Positions 18,871 to 30,747 of a DNA stretch of 64,000 nucleotides are shown piece after piece. Source of the DNA: Moraxella cuniculi DSM 21768 (GTDB lineage: Bacteria; Pseudomonadota; Gammaproteobacteria; Pseudomonadales; Moraxellaceae). Position numbers and translations under genes: made by a program. The notes beneath the pieces were generated by a model. The model was given only the letters and a program-made list of their open reading frames with translations, was not told where the DNA came from and did not search any database. The stretch lies in the NCBI RefSeq assembly GCF_900156515.1, contig NZ_FTNU01000008.1, positions 1 through 64,000 on the forward strand. The letters are read 5' to 3'. Position 1 is the stretch's first letter. Each line of letters starts with the position of its first letter.

Positions 18871-18938
18871 ATTGGTTTATTTTGTTGCAACTGGCAGGCT
18901 TGACCACCAGATGGTGAAGGGGTTTGTGCTTTGATATT

Positions 18939-18969
18939 GCCTGACAAGCTGCCCATCAGCTCATCAGGC
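18939..18969. terminator. Hairpin between convergent ccoI and sthA
   Basis: GCCTGA (18939-18944) and TCAGGC (18964-18969) enclose a second 5-bp stem AGCTG/CAGCT with a small internal loop. It sits between two converging genes but lacks a U-tract on either strand, so its terminator role is uncertain. Confidence 0.35.
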
Positions 18970-18977
18970 AAAGAGGG

Positions 18978-20531
18978 TTAAAAAATCCGATTCAGACCAT
19001 TGAGTGCAGCAACACGATAAGCCTCCGCCATTGTCGGATAGTTAAAGGTTGTATTGACAAAATACTCAAGCGTATGACCGCATTTCATGACAGCCTGTCC
19101 GATATGGATAATCTCAGAGGCGTGATTGCCATAACAATGAATGCCGAGAATTTCCAGCGTTTCACGGTGAAATAGTATCTTTAAGACACCAGAGCGTTCA
19201 CCGATGATTTGTGAGCGTGCCAAGTGCTTAAAGAATGCTTGACCGACTTCATAGGGGATTTGTTCGGCGGTCAGCTCAGCTTCGGTCTTGCCAATGCTAG
19301 AAATTTCAGGAATGGTGTAGATGCCTGTTGGAACGCTGTTAATAAATTCAGCGTCTTCATCACCCACCATAAAGGCGGCGGCATTGCGTCCTTGATCATA
19401 AGCAGCTGATGCCAAAGACGGCCAGCCGATCACATCACCAACGGCATAAATGTGCGGCACGCTGGTGCGGTAGCTATGATCAACCTCCAGCTGACCACGG
19501 CTGTTGGTAGCCAAACCAATGGCTTCTAGATTCAGGCTGTCTGTGTTGCCTGTGCGACCATTGCACCATAAAATTGCATCCGATTTGATTTTTTTGCCAC
19601 TTTTTAGGTGCAAAATGACACAATCATCGTGCGTTTCTAGGCGTTCAATTTCCTCGTTGTTGCGAATGCGTACACCGAATTGGCGAAAATCGTGGCTCAG
19701 TGCGTCCGAGATTTCTTCGTCCAAATAGCTAAGCAGTTGTTCTTTATTATTAATCAAATCAACAACATAGCCTAAGCCTGTAAAAATCGAGGCATATTCG
19801 CAACCGATGACTCCAGCACCGTAGATGATGATTTTGCGTGCAACATAATCCATTTGCAAAATCTTATCGGAGTCAAATACACGAGGATGATTAAAGTCCA
19901 AAATATCAGGGCGATAAGGGCGTGAACCAACAGCAATAACCGCTTGGTTGAAGGTGATGGTTTTGGTGGGTTCTTGATCGTTGGTGCAAATTTCCAATGT
20001 ATGCTCATCAATGAACTTGCCCCAGCCACGAATGATATGAATCTGGTTGCGTTCATAGAATAGCTTGTGCGTATTTACCTGATGACGGATAACTTCTCTA
20101 GCTCTGCTTAATACTTTGCTTAATGGAACTTGATAGCCATCTTTGGTTTGCTGAAACAAGGGATCGCGGCGAAAGTTAATGATATTAAATACCGATTGAC
20201 GCAGTGCTTTGCTTGGGATAGTTCCTACATGGGTAGAGTTGCCACCAACCTGATCGCGGGGATCGATGACAGCGACCCGTTGTCCTGATTTGGCAAGTTT
20301 CATTGCAGCAGCTTCGCCTGCTGGACCTGCACCCAGCACAATAGCATCGTACTCATAGTTATGCTTGGTGCGATTTTGCTGATGGCGAGCCAAACCGATG
20401 CGATGACCGTCAAGCGGGCTGATGAGGTTTGGGTGCGTATGATCGTGGTCAATATGCTCAAAAGTCTGTAGCACGGTTTCTTTGGTATTGCTGGCAGCTT
20501 TGGTGGCTGTGGCTTTTTGTTTTTTTGGCAT
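18978..20531 (-). CDS. sthA: Soluble pyridine nucleotide transhydrogenase
   Basis: An FAD enzyme that exchanges reducing equivalents between NADPH and NADH. 517 residues: an FAD-binding [12 protein letters not shown] near 60, GTIPSKALR in place of the redox disulfide motif of lipoamide dehydrogenases (diagnostic for SthA), a second nucleotide site [13 protein letters not shown], and a dimerisation domain. The ATG at 20529-20531 has an AAGGA ribosome site. About 50 residues precede the FAD fold, with a basic stretch and a His-rich patch (HIDHDHTH); E. coli SthA lacks this. It lies 82 nt after ppsR on the same strand. Confidence 0.93.
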   Translation of the reverse strand: MPKKQKATATKAASNTKETVLQTFEHIDHDHTHPNLISPLDGHRIGLARHQQNRTKHNYEYDAIVLGAGPAGEAAAMKLAKSGQRVAVIDPRDQVGGNSTHVGTIPSKALRQSVFNIINFRRDPLFQQTKDGYQVPLSKVLSRAREVIRHQVNTHKLFYERNQIHIIRGWGKFIDEHTLEICTNDQEPTKTITFNQAVIAVGSRPYRPDILDFNHPRVFDSDKILQMDYVARKIIIYGAGVIGCEYASIFTGLGYVVDLINNKEQLLSYLDEEISDALSHDFRQFGVRIRNNEEIERLETHDDCVILHLKSGKKIKSDAILWCNGRTGNTDSLNLEAIGLATNSRGQLEVDHSYRTSVPHIYAVGDVIGWPSLASAAYDQGRNAAAFMVGDEDAEFINSVPTGIYTIPEISSIGKTEAELTAEQIPYEVGQAFFKHLARSQIIGERSGVLKILFHRETLEILGIHCYGNHASEIIHIGQAVMKCGHTLEYFVNTTFNYPTMAEAYRVAALNGLNRIF

Positions 20532-20613
20532 GATATTTCCTTTTGTTGTTGCCAAGTGCATAAGTTTGGATTGGCATTTCTTATGGTTTTGTTTTTGATA
20601 ACAAAATCCATCG

Positions 20614-21468
20614 CTAGACGCCGATGCGTCTTTTTAGCCCCGTGATTTGTAAAATGCGTGTGGCAATTTCTTCAACTGACATTTCCGAGACATTTAAGTT
20701 TGGGATTTTTTGGCTGCTATAAATTGCCTGAATGGCTCGCTGCTCCTCTTGACACTGAGCAAGGCTGGCATAACGACTGCCTGCTCGGCGTTCCTGACGA
20801 ATGCGTACCAACCGTTCGGTATCAATGGTCAGCCCGAATAGCTTGTTGTGATAAGGCTTTAAGGCAGCTGGCAGCTGGCTGGTGTCAAGGTCTTCTTCGG
20901 TCAAGGGATAATTGGCAGCACGAATGCCATATTGTAGTGCCAAGTACAATGAGGTTGGGGTTTTGCCCGAGCGAGACAATCCAATCAAGATAATATCAGC
21001 ACCGTCATAATGTGTCGTGCGAGCACCATCATCATTATCTAGGGCAAAATGCACCGCATCAATACGAGCCTTATAGTCGTCAGAATCGACATGGCTGTGT
21101 GCCATGCCAGCATGAGGGTTGGGTTCGTGGTTGATTTCGGTGGCGATACGATTGATTAAGCCTTCGTAAATATCCAAATTATAAGCATTGGCAGAATTGA
21201 TGATTTCACGAATTTCATCACTGACAATGGTGTCAAATACCAAGGGGCGTAATTTGCTTGTCTCAAAGGCACGGTTGATCCGCTCTACGGCTTGTTTGGC
21301 AAGCTCAATGGTATCAACATAGGGAATTACCTGAATGTCAAACTCAACATCGCTAAACTGACTGAGCAATGACTTGCCTAAAGTTTCAGCGGTAATTGCA
21401 GTACCATCTGAAATAAAAAACGCACTGCGAATGGCAGGTGGGGGCGGTGTGGGTGTGTGGACATACAT
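20614..21468 (-). CDS. ppsR: PEP synthase regulatory protein (bifunctional kinase/pyrophosphorylase)
   Basis: A DUF299-family protein of 284 residues that uses ADP to phosphorylate PEP synthase on threonine (inactivation) and Pi to reverse it. It begins [18 protein letters not shown] after a short proline-rich start, and has the P-loop-like [11 protein letters not shown] around residues 163-173. It is divergent from ppsA, its expected target, across a 423-nt region, which supports the assignment strongly. Confidence 0.95.
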   Translation of the reverse strand: MYVHTPTPPPPAIRSAFFISDGTAITAETLGKSLLSQFSDVEFDIQVIPYVDTIELAKQAVERINRAFETSKLRPLVFDTIVSDEIREIINSANAYNLDIYEGLINRIATEINHEPNPHAGMAHSHVDSDDYKARIDAVHFALDNDDGARTTHYDGADIILIGLSRSGKTPTSLYLALQYGIRAANYPLTEEDLDTSQLPAALKPYHNKLFGLTIDTERLVRIRQERRAGSRYASLAQCQEEQRAIQAIYSSQKIPNLNVSEMSVEEIATRILQITGLKRRIGV

Positions 21469-21516
21469 GTCGTGTTCTTTTTGCTTAATGTTGGGAAAAT
21501 TTTCATAATCTACTTC

Positions 21517-21527
21517 ATTATAGCACA
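21517..21527 (-). promoter_or_regulatory. Extended -10 promoter of ppsR
   Basis: The minus strand reads TGTGCTATAAT (revcomp of 21517-21527), identical to the elements before ccoI and rlmKL. Confidence 0.55.
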
Positions 21528-21618
21528 GTTGCTAATAAGTTTGTTTGTTGCCACTGGATTTTTTGATATTTTTGTATTTTATGGCTATATTTTTATTTTG
21601 AATAAATTGATAAATTGA

Positions 21619-21647
21619 TTGAGTATTGGCAAATTTGTCGCTATAAT
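21619..21647 (+). promoter_or_regulatory. Promoter of ppsA
   Basis: TTGAGT (21619-21624), 17-nt spacer, perfect TATAAT (21642-21647). Confidence 0.65.
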
Positions 21648-21891
21648 CACCGCAAGAATATCAAATTAGGCAACAATTTTGACCTTGTTTGGGTGAATTG
21701 ATTTTATAGATTTTTTGCAATGCTTGGTTTTGCCTTAAGCTTGTTGCAAGGCGAGAAAATCGTGATGGTTTAACAGCTTGCCACAAAGGATTCTCTTGCA
21801 ATTTGTAAATAATCTATTTAAAAAATCAATTTTTGCGAATAAATTCACAAGCCAAAGGTCTGATTGATTGTACATTTTATGGGAGTAAGAT

Positions 21892-24270
21892 ATGAGCAAG
21901 CAAGTCATTGCTTTTAGTCAGCTTGGCAAAGATGATGTGGAGATTGTTGGTGGCAAAAACGCATCATTGGGCGAGATGATTAGTCATTTGGGTGCGTTGG
22001 GCGTAAATGTGCCAAATGGTTTTGCAACAACAGCGGCGGCGTTTAACCGCTTTTTGAGCGAGACGGGTTTGCTTGAAAAAATCAACAATGAGCTGGCAAC
22101 TTTAAATGTTGATGATGTTGAGCAGCTTGCCCAGACAGGGGCGAAGGTGCGTCGCTGGGTGATTGAGCAGCCACTACCAAAGGATTTGGAAGATGAGATT
22201 CGCGAGGCGTTTGCCGAATTGTCTGCTGGCGAAGACATTGCCGTGGCGGTGCGATCGTCAGCAACGGCGGAGGATTTGCCTGATGCGTCATTTGCAGGGC
22301 AGCAAGAGACATTTTTGAATATTCGTGGCATTGATAATGTGTTGATTGCCATCAAGGAAGTCTTTGCCAGCCTATATAATGACCGTGCAATCGCTTATCG
22401 TGTTCATAAGGGTTTTGAGCATGCTGGCGTGGCATTGTCGGCAGGCGTGCAGCGTATGGTGCGTTCAGAGACTGGCACAAGCGGCGTGATGTTTACCATT
22501 GACACTGAGTCTGGCTTTGATGAAGTGGTGTTTATCACCGCCAGCTATGGATTGGGTGAGATGGTGGTACAAGGTGCGGTAAACCCTGATGAATTTTATC
22601 TGTCAAAAGTGCTGCTGGAGCAAAATCGCCCAGCGGTTGTACGCCGTAATTTGGGTGCCAAGCAAGTCAAAATGATCTATGGCGATGAAGGCAATACCAA
22701 AAAATCCACCAAAATTGTCGAAGTGGACAAGGCGGAACGCTTGCAGTTTGCCCTAAGTAGTGATGAATTAACCAAACTTGGCAAGCAGGCGATGATTATC
22801 GAAAAGCACTATGGCTGTCCGATGGATATCGAATGGGCAAAAGATGGCGACAGTGGTGAGATTTTCATTGTGCAAGCACGCCCAGAGACGGTCAAATCTC
22901 GCCAAGATAAAAGCTACATGGAGCGTTATGCCATCAACTCAAAAGGAGCAAAAGTGCTGACAGAAGGCCGCTCAATCGGTCAGCGTGTCGGCAGCGGTAC
23001 GGTGCGTATTGTCAGCGATCTTAGCCAGATGAGTAAAGTGCAAGCGGGCGATGTGCTGGTATCGGATATGACAGATCCTGATTGGGAACCTGTGATGAAG
23101 CGAGCATCAGCCATCATCACCAACCGTGGCGGTCGCACTTGCCATGCAGCCATCATCGCCCGAGAGCTTGGCGTGCCTGCGATTGTCGGTTCAGGCAACG
23201 CCACCGAAGTGCTGCTTGATGGTCAAGAGGTTACAGTGTCATGTGCCGAGGGCGATACTGGCTTTGTTTATGAAGGTTTGCTAAACTATGAAGTCCATCG
23301 CAACTCCATCAGCAGCATGCCTGAGCTTGACTTTAAGGTGATGATGAATGTTGGTAATCCTGATCGTGCTTTTGATTTTGCCCAAACGCCAAATCAAGGC
23401 GTGGGATTGGCTCGCTTGGAATTTATCATCAGCAACATGATTGGCATTCACCCAAAAGCTCTGCTGAATATTGACAGCCTGCCACAAGAAACCGTGCAGG
23501 CGATAAACGAAAAAATCGCAGGATATAATTCTCCTGTGGAGTTTTATATCAATAAATTGATTGAAGGCATTGCAACGCTTGCGGTGGCGTTTCGTGATAA
23601 GCCTGTGATTGTGCGTATGAGTGATTTTAAGTCCAATGAATACGCCAATCTCATCGGTGGCAAGCTGTATGAGCCAAGCGAGGAAAACCCAATGCTTGGT
23701 TTCCGTGGAGCGTCTCGCTATGTGTCAGAGAATTTCCGTGATTGCTTTGAGCTTGAATGCCGTGCCTTAAAATATGTGCGTGATGATATGGGACTTAGTA
23801 ATGTCAAGATTATGATTCCATTTGTGCGTACTACTGATGAAGCAAAGCAAGTTATTGAATTGCTTGAAAAAAATGGCTTAAAGCGTGGCGAAAATTCACT
23901 TGAAGTTATCATGATGTGTGAATTGCCAACCAATGCGTTGCTTGCCGATGAATTTTTGCAATATTTTGACGGCTTCTCTATCGGCTCAAATGACTTGACG
24001 CAATTAACACTTGGGCTTGATCGTGATAGTGGTATCGTTTCTCGCTTGTTTGATGAGCGAGACCCAGCGGTCAAAAAGTTACTTGCAATGGCTATTCATG
24101 CCTGCCGTAAGGCAAATAAATATGTCGGCATCTGTGGTCAAGGGCCATCTGACCACCCAGATTTGGCGTATTGGTTGATGGAGCAGGGCATTAACTCGGT
24201 ATCCCTAAACCCCGATACTGTGCTAAAAACTTGGTTCTTTTTGGCTGACAAAAACAATCAGTCCAAATAA
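21892..24270 (+). CDS. ppsA: Phosphoenolpyruvate synthase
   Basis: Makes PEP from pyruvate and ATP for gluconeogenesis. 792 residues, as in E. coli. An N-terminal ATP-grasp-like domain ([20 protein letters not shown]), the mobile phosphohistidine domain with [15 protein letters not shown] (phosphorylated His, and the Thr targeted by PpsR), and a C-terminal PEP-binding barrel ending with [15 protein letters not shown] ribosome site precedes the ATG. Regulated post-translationally by the divergent ppsR and perhaps by its long leader. Confidence 0.97.
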   Translation: MSKQVIAFSQLGKDDVEIVGGKNASLGEMISHLGALGVNVPNGFATTAAAFNRFLSETGLLEKINNELATLNVDDVEQLAQTGAKVRRWVIEQPLPKDLEDEIREAFAELSAGEDIAVAVRSSATAEDLPDASFAGQQETFLNIRGIDNVLIAIKEVFASLYNDRAIAYRVHKGFEHAGVALSAGVQRMVRSETGTSGVMFTIDTESGFDEVVFITASYGLGEMVVQGAVNPDEFYLSKVLLEQNRPAVVRRNLGAKQVKMIYGDEGNTKKSTKIVEVDKAERLQFALSSDELTKLGKQAMIIEKHYGCPMDIEWAKDGDSGEIFIVQARPETVKSRQDKSYMERYAINSKGAKVLTEGRSIGQRVGSGTVRIVSDLSQMSKVQAGDVLVSDMTDPDWEPVMKRASAIITNRGGRTCHAAIIARELGVPAIVGSGNATEVLLDGQEVTVSCAEGDTGFVYEGLLNYEVHRNSISSMPELDFKVMMNVGNPDRAFDFAQTPNQGVGLARLEFIISNMIGIHPKALLNIDSLPQETVQAINEKIAGYNSPVEFYINKLIEGIATLAVAFRDKPVIVRMSDFKSNEYANLIGGKLYEPSEENPMLGFRGASRYVSENFRDCFELECRALKYVRDDMGLSNVKIMIPFVRTTDEAKQVIELLEKNGLKRGENSLEVIMMCELPTNALLADEFLQYFDGFSIGSNDLTQLTLGLDRDSGIVSRLFDERDPAVKKLLAMAIHACRKANKYVGICGQGPSDHPDLAYWLMEQGINSVSLNPDTVLKTWFFLADKNNQSK

Positions 24271-24276
24271 TAAAAT

Positions 24277-24312
24277 CAGCTCTTAAGATTTTACTTAAGG
24301 GCTGTGGCTTTT
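24277..24312 (+). terminator. Terminator after ppsA
   Basis: CAGCTCTTAAG pairs with CTTAAGGGCTG (one G-U), followed by TGGCTTTTATT. Confidence 0.75.
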
Positions 24313-24379
24313 ATTCTTTGATGGTTATTTTGTCCATCATGTTATTTATGATTATTGACAATCTTTAGCTGTTTTTATC

Positions 24380-25504
24380 ATGACCGCCGCGACCACAGTT
24401 GCCAATTTTTTTAAGAAAATCTTAACAGAACTATACCAAAATATCTACCAGTTGCTTGGTGGTTCACTTGACGATCAGACCCTAAGTTTGGCAAATATTG
24501 GGCTGTCTGTATTGCGTACCAGTATCAAAATTGTCATCTTGCTTGTGCTGATTGGCTTTATATATTGGCTGTTGGTGTATGTGGTGAAGACGCTGCGTAA
24601 GTTGTTTGGCTTGTCGCACCGTTATGCACGCATTGCCCGAGCAATTTTGCGTTATTTGTGGTTTATGACCAGCTTGCTTGCATTTATGTCGCAGATTGGT
24701 TTGCAGGCTGATACGGTCAAAGCCACAGCAAAGGCGGCGACTTGGGCAGGGTTTTATTATGCTCTATGGGCAGCCAGTGGGCAGATGGTAAGCCGTGTGT
24801 TAAAGCATTATGAGCTAAATGCCTCTATTGAGCAGCTGCTCAAAAATTTGCTGTTGGTGCTGATTTTGGCATTGGCATTTGCAACCGTGATGGCAAAATT
24901 TGGCTTTGATGTCATCTCTATCGTGGCAGGTTTGGGTATTGCAGGTTTGGCGGTGGGCTGGGCATCGCAAAGCACGCTGGCAAACTTCATTGCAGGCATT
25001 GTGATTTTGGTTGAGCAGTCGTTTCAGGTCGGTGATTGGATTCGCTTGGGTGATAAAGAAGGGCGAGTGGTCAAAATTTCACTGCGTGCCACCCAAATTC
25101 TTGACCGTGATAATATCATTATCATCATACCAAATTCCTCAGTTGCCTCATCGGAGGTGGTGAATCTTACTTCCAAAAAAATGATTCGCTTTGAGGTAAC
25201 AACTCGTATTGGCTTGCACGCTGACATTACCACAGCACGCAGTGCCATCATCAAAACCTTGCAAAAAGATGAGGTTGTGTTAAAGCACCCAGCACCGCTG
25301 GCAACAGTTGCCGAAATTGGCGAATCTGGCATTCGTTTGGTGGTGCGTTTTTGGGTAGCTCCACTGTCGGTTGCACGCATTCCTGTGATTAAAGAAAACA
25401 TCAATGAAAAAATCAAGCGCGCCTTGGACGAGGCAGGTGTTGAAGTGCCATTTCCTCATATGAAATTACTGCTAGACAATCCCAAGCTGGGTAGTGAGCA
25501 GTAG
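24380..25504 (+). CDS. Mechanosensitive channel, MscS family (first copy)
   Basis: A 374-residue MscS-type channel that opens under membrane tension on osmotic downshock. Several hydrophobic helices (about 45-70, 90-110, 120-140, 150-170) precede the pore helix region GLGIAGLAVGWASQSTLANFIAGI, followed by the beta domain (FQVGDWIRLGDKEGRV, IPNSSVASSEVVN) and the alpha/beta C-terminus. It has one or two more N-terminal helices than E. coli MscS (286 residues). Stands alone downstream of ppsA; no clear ribosome site. Confidence 0.88.
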   Translation: MTAATTVANFFKKILTELYQNIYQLLGGSLDDQTLSLANIGLSVLRTSIKIVILLVLIGFIYWLLVYVVKTLRKLFGLSHRYARIARAILRYLWFMTSLLAFMSQIGLQADTVKATAKAATWAGFYYALWAASGQMVSRVLKHYELNASIEQLLKNLLLVLILALAFATVMAKFGFDVISIVAGLGIAGLAVGWASQSTLANFIAGIVILVEQSFQVGDWIRLGDKEGRVVKISLRATQILDRDNIIIIIPNSSVASSEVVNLTSKKMIRFEVTTRIGLHADITTARSAIIKTLQKDEVVLKHPAPLATVAEIGESGIRLVVRFWVAPLSVARIPVIKENINEKIKRALDEAGVEVPFPHMKLLLDNPKLGSEQ

Positions 25505-25587
25505 CGAAGTTTTGGCAATCATTTGGGCGTATAACAAATTTATGCCGAACTAAGCAAATGACAGAGTGTGAGAAAATCTGACAGTTT

Positions 25588-25598
25588 TGTGCTATAAT
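25588..25598 (+). promoter_or_regulatory. Extended -10 promoter of rlmKL
   Basis: TGTGCTATAAT with TATAAT at 25593-25598, about 30 nt before the start codon. Confidence 0.6.
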
Positions 25599-25628
25599 AT
25601 TTGGTTTAAATAAAAATTTTGGAATTTT

Positions 25629-28313
25629 ATGAGCCTAGCAATCCCTGCATATTTTGCCAATTTAACCCAATTTTGTGCTGATGATTTTTATATCATCATC
25701 ACTTGTGCAGACGGATTGGAGGCAGCGTTATGTATCGAGCTTGAAAGTTTTGAGCTTGCACCACAAATCTTGCGTGCAGGGCGTGTGCTGGTGCGTATTG
25801 ATTTGACAAAGCTTTATCACATCTGTCTGTATAGCCGCGTGGCAAGCCGTGTCTTGCTACCACTGGGCGAGTATCATTTTAAACAAAAAATAACTGATAA
25901 TACAGAAGTGCCTGATGAAGACATTCCGCAGGCATTGTACCAATTTGCAAGAAGAATTGACTGGACGGCATTGTTTGGGCTGGAGCATCGATTTGCGGTG
26001 CGTCTAAGTACCGATAAGCGATTGACAGTTAATCAGCAATTTGCCACCTTGCGTATCAAAGATGCCATCGCTGACACTTTTAACCATGCGTTTGCTGCAC
26101 GCCCTGATGTTGATGCCAAATCGCCTGATTTTCAGATTTTTGCAACCGCCAATCAAAAAGTTGCCGAGCTTTTTTTGGATTTGTCAGGAACCAGCTTGCA
26201 CCGTCGTGGCTATCGAGTGGCAAATACCGCAGCCCCTTTAAAAGAAAATTTGGCAGCGGCACTATTGTATGAGTGCAACTGGCATACTGGAGAGTTTGAT
26301 GCCATCATTGATCCAATGTGCGGCTCTGGGACTTTTATCAGTGAAGCATTGCTCATGCGTGCAGGCTATCCTGTGGGGATTGACAAGGCAAGTCGTGAGT
26401 TTGGTTTTTATGCTTGGCAGCACCACAATGAATCGCTGTGGTTGGATATGGTGGCAGCGGCAAATGATGATTTTCATGCACGCCTTGCCAAGCTACAACA
26501 ACAAAACTTAACAATCGTTGCCTTGGATGCCGATGCTCAAGCAATCCGAGCCTGTCATAAGAATTTATTGGCGGCAGGCTTGGGCTGTCTATTGCCGAGC
26601 ATTACCTTGCAGCAACAAGCATTGCACCATCTGCCGCGTACTTTGGCCGCCCTGCCTGAGCTTGCAGCCAAAAATCCTTTGATTATCACCAATCCGCCTT
26701 ATGGAGAGCGACTTGGTGAGCTGGATTTTATCAAGCCTTTGTATCAGGGTTTGGGTTTGATCAGTGCAGAGGCGTTGCGACAAGCAGGGGTGCAACAGGC
26801 ATATATGGCGGTATTGGCAAGTCAGGTTGAGCAAGCCGATACTTTGCCGATACTAAGCCCACATACTTTGCGTTGCCATAATGGTGCTTTGACGGTGTAT
26901 TTTCGCCATGGCGAGTTGAATTTGGCAAAACTGCCGAGTCTGATTGGCGATTGGCAAAAACAACATATTGTCCATGAAGAGGCACAAGAATTTGTCAATA
27001 GATTACAAAAAAATTTATCAAATCTAAAAAATAAAGCCAATAAATATGCAGTGAGCAACTTGCGGGTTTATGATGCTGATTTGCCGAATTTTAATGTTGC
27101 CATTGATGTTTATGGCGACAAAATCCATGTGCAAGAATACGCACCGCCCAAGCAAATTCCTGCCGATGTTGCCAAGATGCGATTTAATCTGGTGCTACAG
27201 ATGGTGCGAGAGGTTTTTGGCGTGTCTCGTGAGACGATTTTTATCAAAACCCGAGCCAAGCAATCAGGCAATGAGCAATACACCAAAACTGAGCATGGCA
27301 AGCGTCGTAAGTTGTGGCTGGCACGAGAAGATGGTGCGTATTTTTATGTGAATTTTACCGATTATCTGGATACGGGCTTGTTTATTGACCATCGCACCAT
27401 GCGTGGGCTTGTCAAATCGGCCAGTCGTGGTAAGCGAGTGCTGAATTTATTTGCTTATACTTGTTCGGCAAGCGTCCATGCGGCACTGGCTGGAGCAAAG
27501 CAAGTAACCAGCGTTGATTTGTCTGCCAATTATTTGGACTGGGGTAAGCAGAATTTTGCCTTAAATGGCTTGTTGCTTGATGCCATTATCGAAGATAAGG
27601 GCGAATATCTGCCGAAATATCAGTTCATCGCTGCCGATGTGTTTGAGTGGATTAAGCACAATACCGAGCAGTTTGAGGTGATTTTTATTGACCCGCCAAC
27701 TTTTTCCAATTCCAAGAAGTTTAAGGGTACTTTTGATGTGCAGCGAGATCATGCAGCCCTTATCAATCGTGCGATGAATCGCTTGAGTGCTGATGGCGTG
27801 TTGTATTTTAGCAATAATTTCAGCAAGTTTGAGCTTGATGAGGCATTGATGGCTCGCTATGAAATTGTGCAGATTACCCACAAGACCATTGGTTTTGATT
27901 TTAATAGCAAAAAACCAATTCATCAAAGCTATGAAATCCGCCACAAAAATGCCCCAGTGCGTGATTTTGTTGATGAAAGGGTGCTTGATAAAACCACACG
28001 CCAAGAGTTGATGACTTATCAAGACAGCAAGCAGCAAGACAGTAAACAAAGGCAGGGTGCTAAGCGGTTGCCACAAGTGAAGGAATCTAGGTCAAAAAAT
28101 CGCCCAACTTATCCACGCCAAGCCAATAAAACACAAAGTAAGCAGCAGCCCAGCCAATCTGGTACGAAGCGAGTGTATATCAACCCTAAGGCGGCAGACG
28201 GTGCGAATTTGGCAAAAAAATTAAATGATAAATTAAATATAGATACACAAAACCTAAGCGAAAAACGCTACAGTATCAAAGCAAAGACAAATACAACGGA
28301 TAAACAGTCATGA
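25629..28313 (+). CDS. rlmKL: Bifunctional 23S rRNA methyltransferase RlmK/L
   Basis: Makes m2G2445 and m7G2069 in 23S rRNA. 894 residues: THUMP domain (about 20-170), RlmL methyltransferase with [14 protein letters not shown] and the NPPYGERLG motif, then RlmK methyltransferase with [16 protein letters not shown] and [13 protein letters not shown]. coli RlmKL is 702 residues; the extra length is mostly a polar, Gln/Lys/Arg-rich tail of about 120 residues starting near 775. The start has a TGGA ribosome site. Its TGA overlaps the ttcA ATG (ATGA), so the two are co-translated. Confidence 0.94.
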   Translation: MSLAIPAYFANLTQFCADDFYIIITCADGLEAALCIELESFELAPQILRAGRVLVRIDLTKLYHICLYSRVASRVLLPLGEYHFKQKITDNTEVPDEDIPQALYQFARRIDWTALFGLEHRFAVRLSTDKRLTVNQQFATLRIKDAIADTFNHAFAARPDVDAKSPDFQIFATANQKVAELFLDLSGTSLHRRGYRVANTAAPLKENLAAALLYECNWHTGEFDAIIDPMCGSGTFISEALLMRAGYPVGIDKASREFGFYAWQHHNESLWLDMVAAANDDFHARLAKLQQQNLTIVALDADAQAIRACHKNLLAAGLGCLLPSITLQQQALHHLPRTLAALPELAAKNPLIITNPPYGERLGELDFIKPLYQGLGLISAEALRQAGVQQAYMAVLASQVEQADTLPILSPHTLRCHNGALTVYFRHGELNLAKLPSLIGDWQKQHIVHEEAQEFVNRLQKNLSNLKNKANKYAVSNLRVYDADLPNFNVAIDVYGDKIHVQEYAPPKQIPADVAKMRFNLVLQMVREVFGVSRETIFIKTRAKQSGNEQYTKTEHGKRRKLWLAREDGAYFYVNFTDYLDTGLFIDHRTMRGLVKSASRGKRVLNLFAYTCSASVHAALAGAKQVTSVDLSANYLDWGKQNFALNGLLLDAIIEDKGEYLPKYQFIAADVFEWIKHNTEQFEVIFIDPPTFSNSKKFKGTFDVQRDHAALINRAMNRLSADGVLYFSNNFSKFELDEALMARYEIVQITHKTIGFDFNSKKPIHQSYEIRHKNAPVRDFVDERVLDKTTRQELMTYQDSKQQDSKQRQGAKRLPQVKESRSKNRPTYPRQANKTQSKQQPSQSGTKRVYINPKAADGANLAKKLNDKLNIDTQNLSEKRYSIKAKTNTTDKQS

Positions 28314-29410
28314 ATCAATTTCAAACCGATGACGAGCAACAAGAACTGACTGAGGTGCTTTTGGATCGTGATGACACCACCCATACAATCGATGATGAGC
28401 AGGCAGACGATGATCGCCATGACTTTGATGATGGCATCCAATCAACTCGCTTTAAAAAATTACAAAAAAAGCTACGCAAAGAAGTGTCGTGGGCGATTCG
28501 CGATTTTAAGATGATTGAAGATGGCGATGTGGTGATGGTCTGCATCTCTGGTGGCAAAGACAGCTTTACTTTGCTGGATATCTTGCTATTTTTAAAGAAA
28601 ATTGCACCGATTCAATTTGAGGTGGTTGCGGTTAATCTTGACCAAAAGCAGCCCGGCTTTCCTGAAGAAGTGCTGCCACGCTATCTGTCAGAGCAGGGTA
28701 TTCCTTACTACATTCTTGAAAAAGACACTTATAGCATCGTAAAATCTGTCGTACCAGAAGGCAAGACCTATTGTTCGGCGTGTTCTCGTCTGCGTCGTGG
28801 CTCGTTATACGGTTTTGCCAAGCAAATCGGTGCAACCAAAGTGGCACTTGGGCATCATCGTGATGATATTTTGGCAACTTTTTTCTTGAACTTGTTCCAT
28901 GGTGGCAGCCTAAAAGCCATGCCGCCAAAATTATTAAGCGATGATAAGCAAAATGTCTTGATTCGACCTTTGGCGTATGTTGCCGAAAAAGACATTATTA
29001 AATACGCCAATTACAAAAAATTCCCCATCATTCCTTGCAACCTGTGCGGCTCACAAGAAAACTTGCAACGAGCAATGATTAATGAGATGTTGCGAGAGTG
29101 GGATAATGCTCACCCAAAGCGACTTGCCAGTATGTTTAAGGCACTGCAAAATGTCGCTCCAAGCCAATTGGCTGATCGCAATTTGTTTGATTTTGAGAAT
29201 CTGACGCTTGCTCGAGATGATAATGAGCGACTGTTTGAAGGTGAAAAAATTCAAGCAGGGTTGACAGAAGAGCTTGACAAGATGGGCTTGCCGATTAATC
29301 CTTTGGTGCAAAATTTTAATCCAAAGTTTACTGACACACCCAAGCAGGCAGACGATACGCAGGATTCGGACAAACCGTATAAAATCCCTGTGATTAATCC
29401 ATTGATTTAG
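28310..29410 (+). CDS. ttcA: tRNA 2-thiocytidine(32) synthetase
   Basis: A PP-loop ATPase that thiolates C32 of some tRNAs using an Fe-S cluster and sulfur from IscS. 366 residues, with an acidic N-terminal extension of about 55 residues, the PP-loop [13 protein letters not shown], and two CxxC pairs, CSAC and CNLC, that bind the cluster. Downstream of rlmKL with a 4-nt overlap. The C-terminal 60 residues are polar and probably disordered. IscS, its sulfur donor, is encoded at 4660-5883. Confidence 0.95.
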   Translation: MNQFQTDDEQQELTEVLLDRDDTTHTIDDEQADDDRHDFDDGIQSTRFKKLQKKLRKEVSWAIRDFKMIEDGDVVMVCISGGKDSFTLLDILLFLKKIAPIQFEVVAVNLDQKQPGFPEEVLPRYLSEQGIPYYILEKDTYSIVKSVVPEGKTYCSACSRLRRGSLYGFAKQIGATKVALGHHRDDILATFFLNLFHGGSLKAMPPKLLSDDKQNVLIRPLAYVAEKDIIKYANYKKFPIIPCNLCGSQENLQRAMINEMLREWDNAHPKRLASMFKALQNVAPSQLADRNLFDFENLTLARDDNERLFEGEKIQAGLTEELDKMGLPINPLVQNFNPKFTDTPKQADDTQDSDKPYKIPVINPLI

Positions 29411-29434
29411 GCGTATCACCAAAATCCCACCAAC

Positions 29435-29462
29435 AAAAAACCTAGCACGATGCTAGGTTTTT
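29435..29462. terminator. Bidirectional terminator between ttcA and rocD
   Basis: AAAACCTAGCA and TGCTAGGTTTT form a perfect stem with a CGA loop; T-runs are present on both strands and the flanking genes converge. Confidence 0.85.
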
Positions 29463-29472
29463 GGTTTTGGAC

Positions 29473-30663
29473 TTATAGCACTTGGCGAATTTTTTCCAAA
29501 GCTTCATCAATTTCGGCTTTGCTGATGATAAGAGGTGGGGCAAAGCGAATAACGGTATCATGAGTTTCTTTGCACAACAGCCCCAATTCCTTGAGCTTTT
29601 CGCAATAAGGGCGTGCCGATGTGTTAAGTTCCATGCCGATAAACAGTCCACGACCACGCACCTGTTTGATGATGGGATTGTCAATTTTTTGTAATTGAGC
29701 CAAAAAATACGCACCCAGTTCGGCAGAATTCTCAACCAAATTTTCATCAAGCAAAACATCAAGGGCAGTCATTGAGACGGCACACGCCATAGGGTTGCCA
29801 CCAAAGGTTGAGCCGTGCGAACCTGGTTCAAACACTCCCAAAATATCATCATCTGCCAGCACGCAAGAGATGGGGAACACGCCACCGCCCAATGCCTTGC
29901 CCAGAATGTACATATCAGGCACAACTCCTTCATGCTCGCAGGCGAATAGCTTACCTGTGCGACCCAGACCTGCTTGAATTTCGTCAGCAATAAATAATAC
30001 ATTGTGCTGTTTGCAGACATCAAACGCTTTTTTCATGTAGCCTGCTGGCGGGATATTAATACCTGCCTCGCCCTGAATCGGCTCAATCAAAAATGCAGCG
30101 GTGTTTGGCGTGATTGCTGCTTGCAGGGCTTCAATATCACCATAAGGCACAAGTTTGATACCGCCAAGCATTGGGCCAAAACCACGCTTATAATCAGGGT
30201 CTGATGACAGCGATACCGCACCCATCGTACGGCCATGAAAATTGCCGATGCAGGCAATGATTTCGGCTTGATTGTCCGCCACGCCTTTGACATCATAAGC
30301 CCAGCGTCGTGCAGTTTTGATGGCGGTTTCGACCGCTTCAGCACCTGTATTCATCGGCAATACTCGGCTTTTGCCTGCCAGTTTGCAGATTTTTTCACTC
30401 CATGGGGCAAGTTGGTCGTTATGAAATGCACGGCTGGTCAGCGTAACCTTGTCCGCTTGTGCCTTGAGTGTGTCAATGATGCGTGGGTGGCAATGACCCT
30501 GATTGACCGCCGAATACGCACTGAGCATATCCATATAGCGTTTGCCTTCTGGATCTTCTACCCAGATTCCAGCGGCTTTGCTGATGACGATAGGCAGTGG
30601 CAAATAGTTTTTTGTGCCATAACGATCGTTTTGTACGATGAGCTGTTCGGTTTTAGTAGTCAT
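29473..30663 (-). CDS. rocD: Ornithine aminotransferase
   Basis: A class III PLP aminotransferase that converts ornithine and 2-oxoglutarate to glutamate semialdehyde and glutamate. 396 residues. The N-terminal part ([39 protein letters not shown]) is characteristic of RocD rather than Arg[15 protein letters not shown] and the PLP Lys in ILGKALGGG are present. The ATG at 30661-30663 stands behind AAGGAG; an in-frame GTG two codons upstream is too close to it. No other arginine-catabolism gene is adjacent. Confidence 0.9.
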   Translation of the reverse strand: MTTKTEQLIVQNDRYGTKNYLPLPIVISKAAGIWVEDPEGKRYMDMLSAYSAVNQGHCHPRIIDTLKAQADKVTLTSRAFHNDQLAPWSEKICKLAGKSRVLPMNTGAEAVETAIKTARRWAYDVKGVADNQAEIIACIGNFHGRTMGAVSLSSDPDYKRGFGPMLGGIKLVPYGDIEALQAAITPNTAAFLIEPIQGEAGINIPPAGYMKKAFDVCKQHNVLFIADEIQAGLGRTGKLFACEHEGVVPDMYILGKALGGGVFPISCVLADDDILGVFEPGSHGSTFGGNPMACAVSMTALDVLLDENLVENSAELGAYFLAQLQKIDNPIIKQVRGRGLFIGMELNTSARPYCEKLKELGLLCKETHDTVIRFAPPLIISKAEIDEALEKIRQVL

Positions 30664-30747
30664 AAACACTCCTTAAAGTTAAACTCCAAAATGATGAATC
30701 TTGACACTGGTTATAATTGTCAGTTAAGGTTAATAATGATTAATGAT

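Larger units (their letters stand above)
21469..21891. other. Divergent ppsR/ppsA control region with long ppsA leader
   Basis: Both promoters lie in the ppsR-proximal half. From the predicted ppsA start point near 21654 the leader is about 235 nt, with possible stems such as GCCTT/AAGGC around 21731-21752 and a pair of TTGCAA hexamers (near 21716 and 21743). No ORF with a ribosome site is evident in the leader. Confidence 0.5.
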
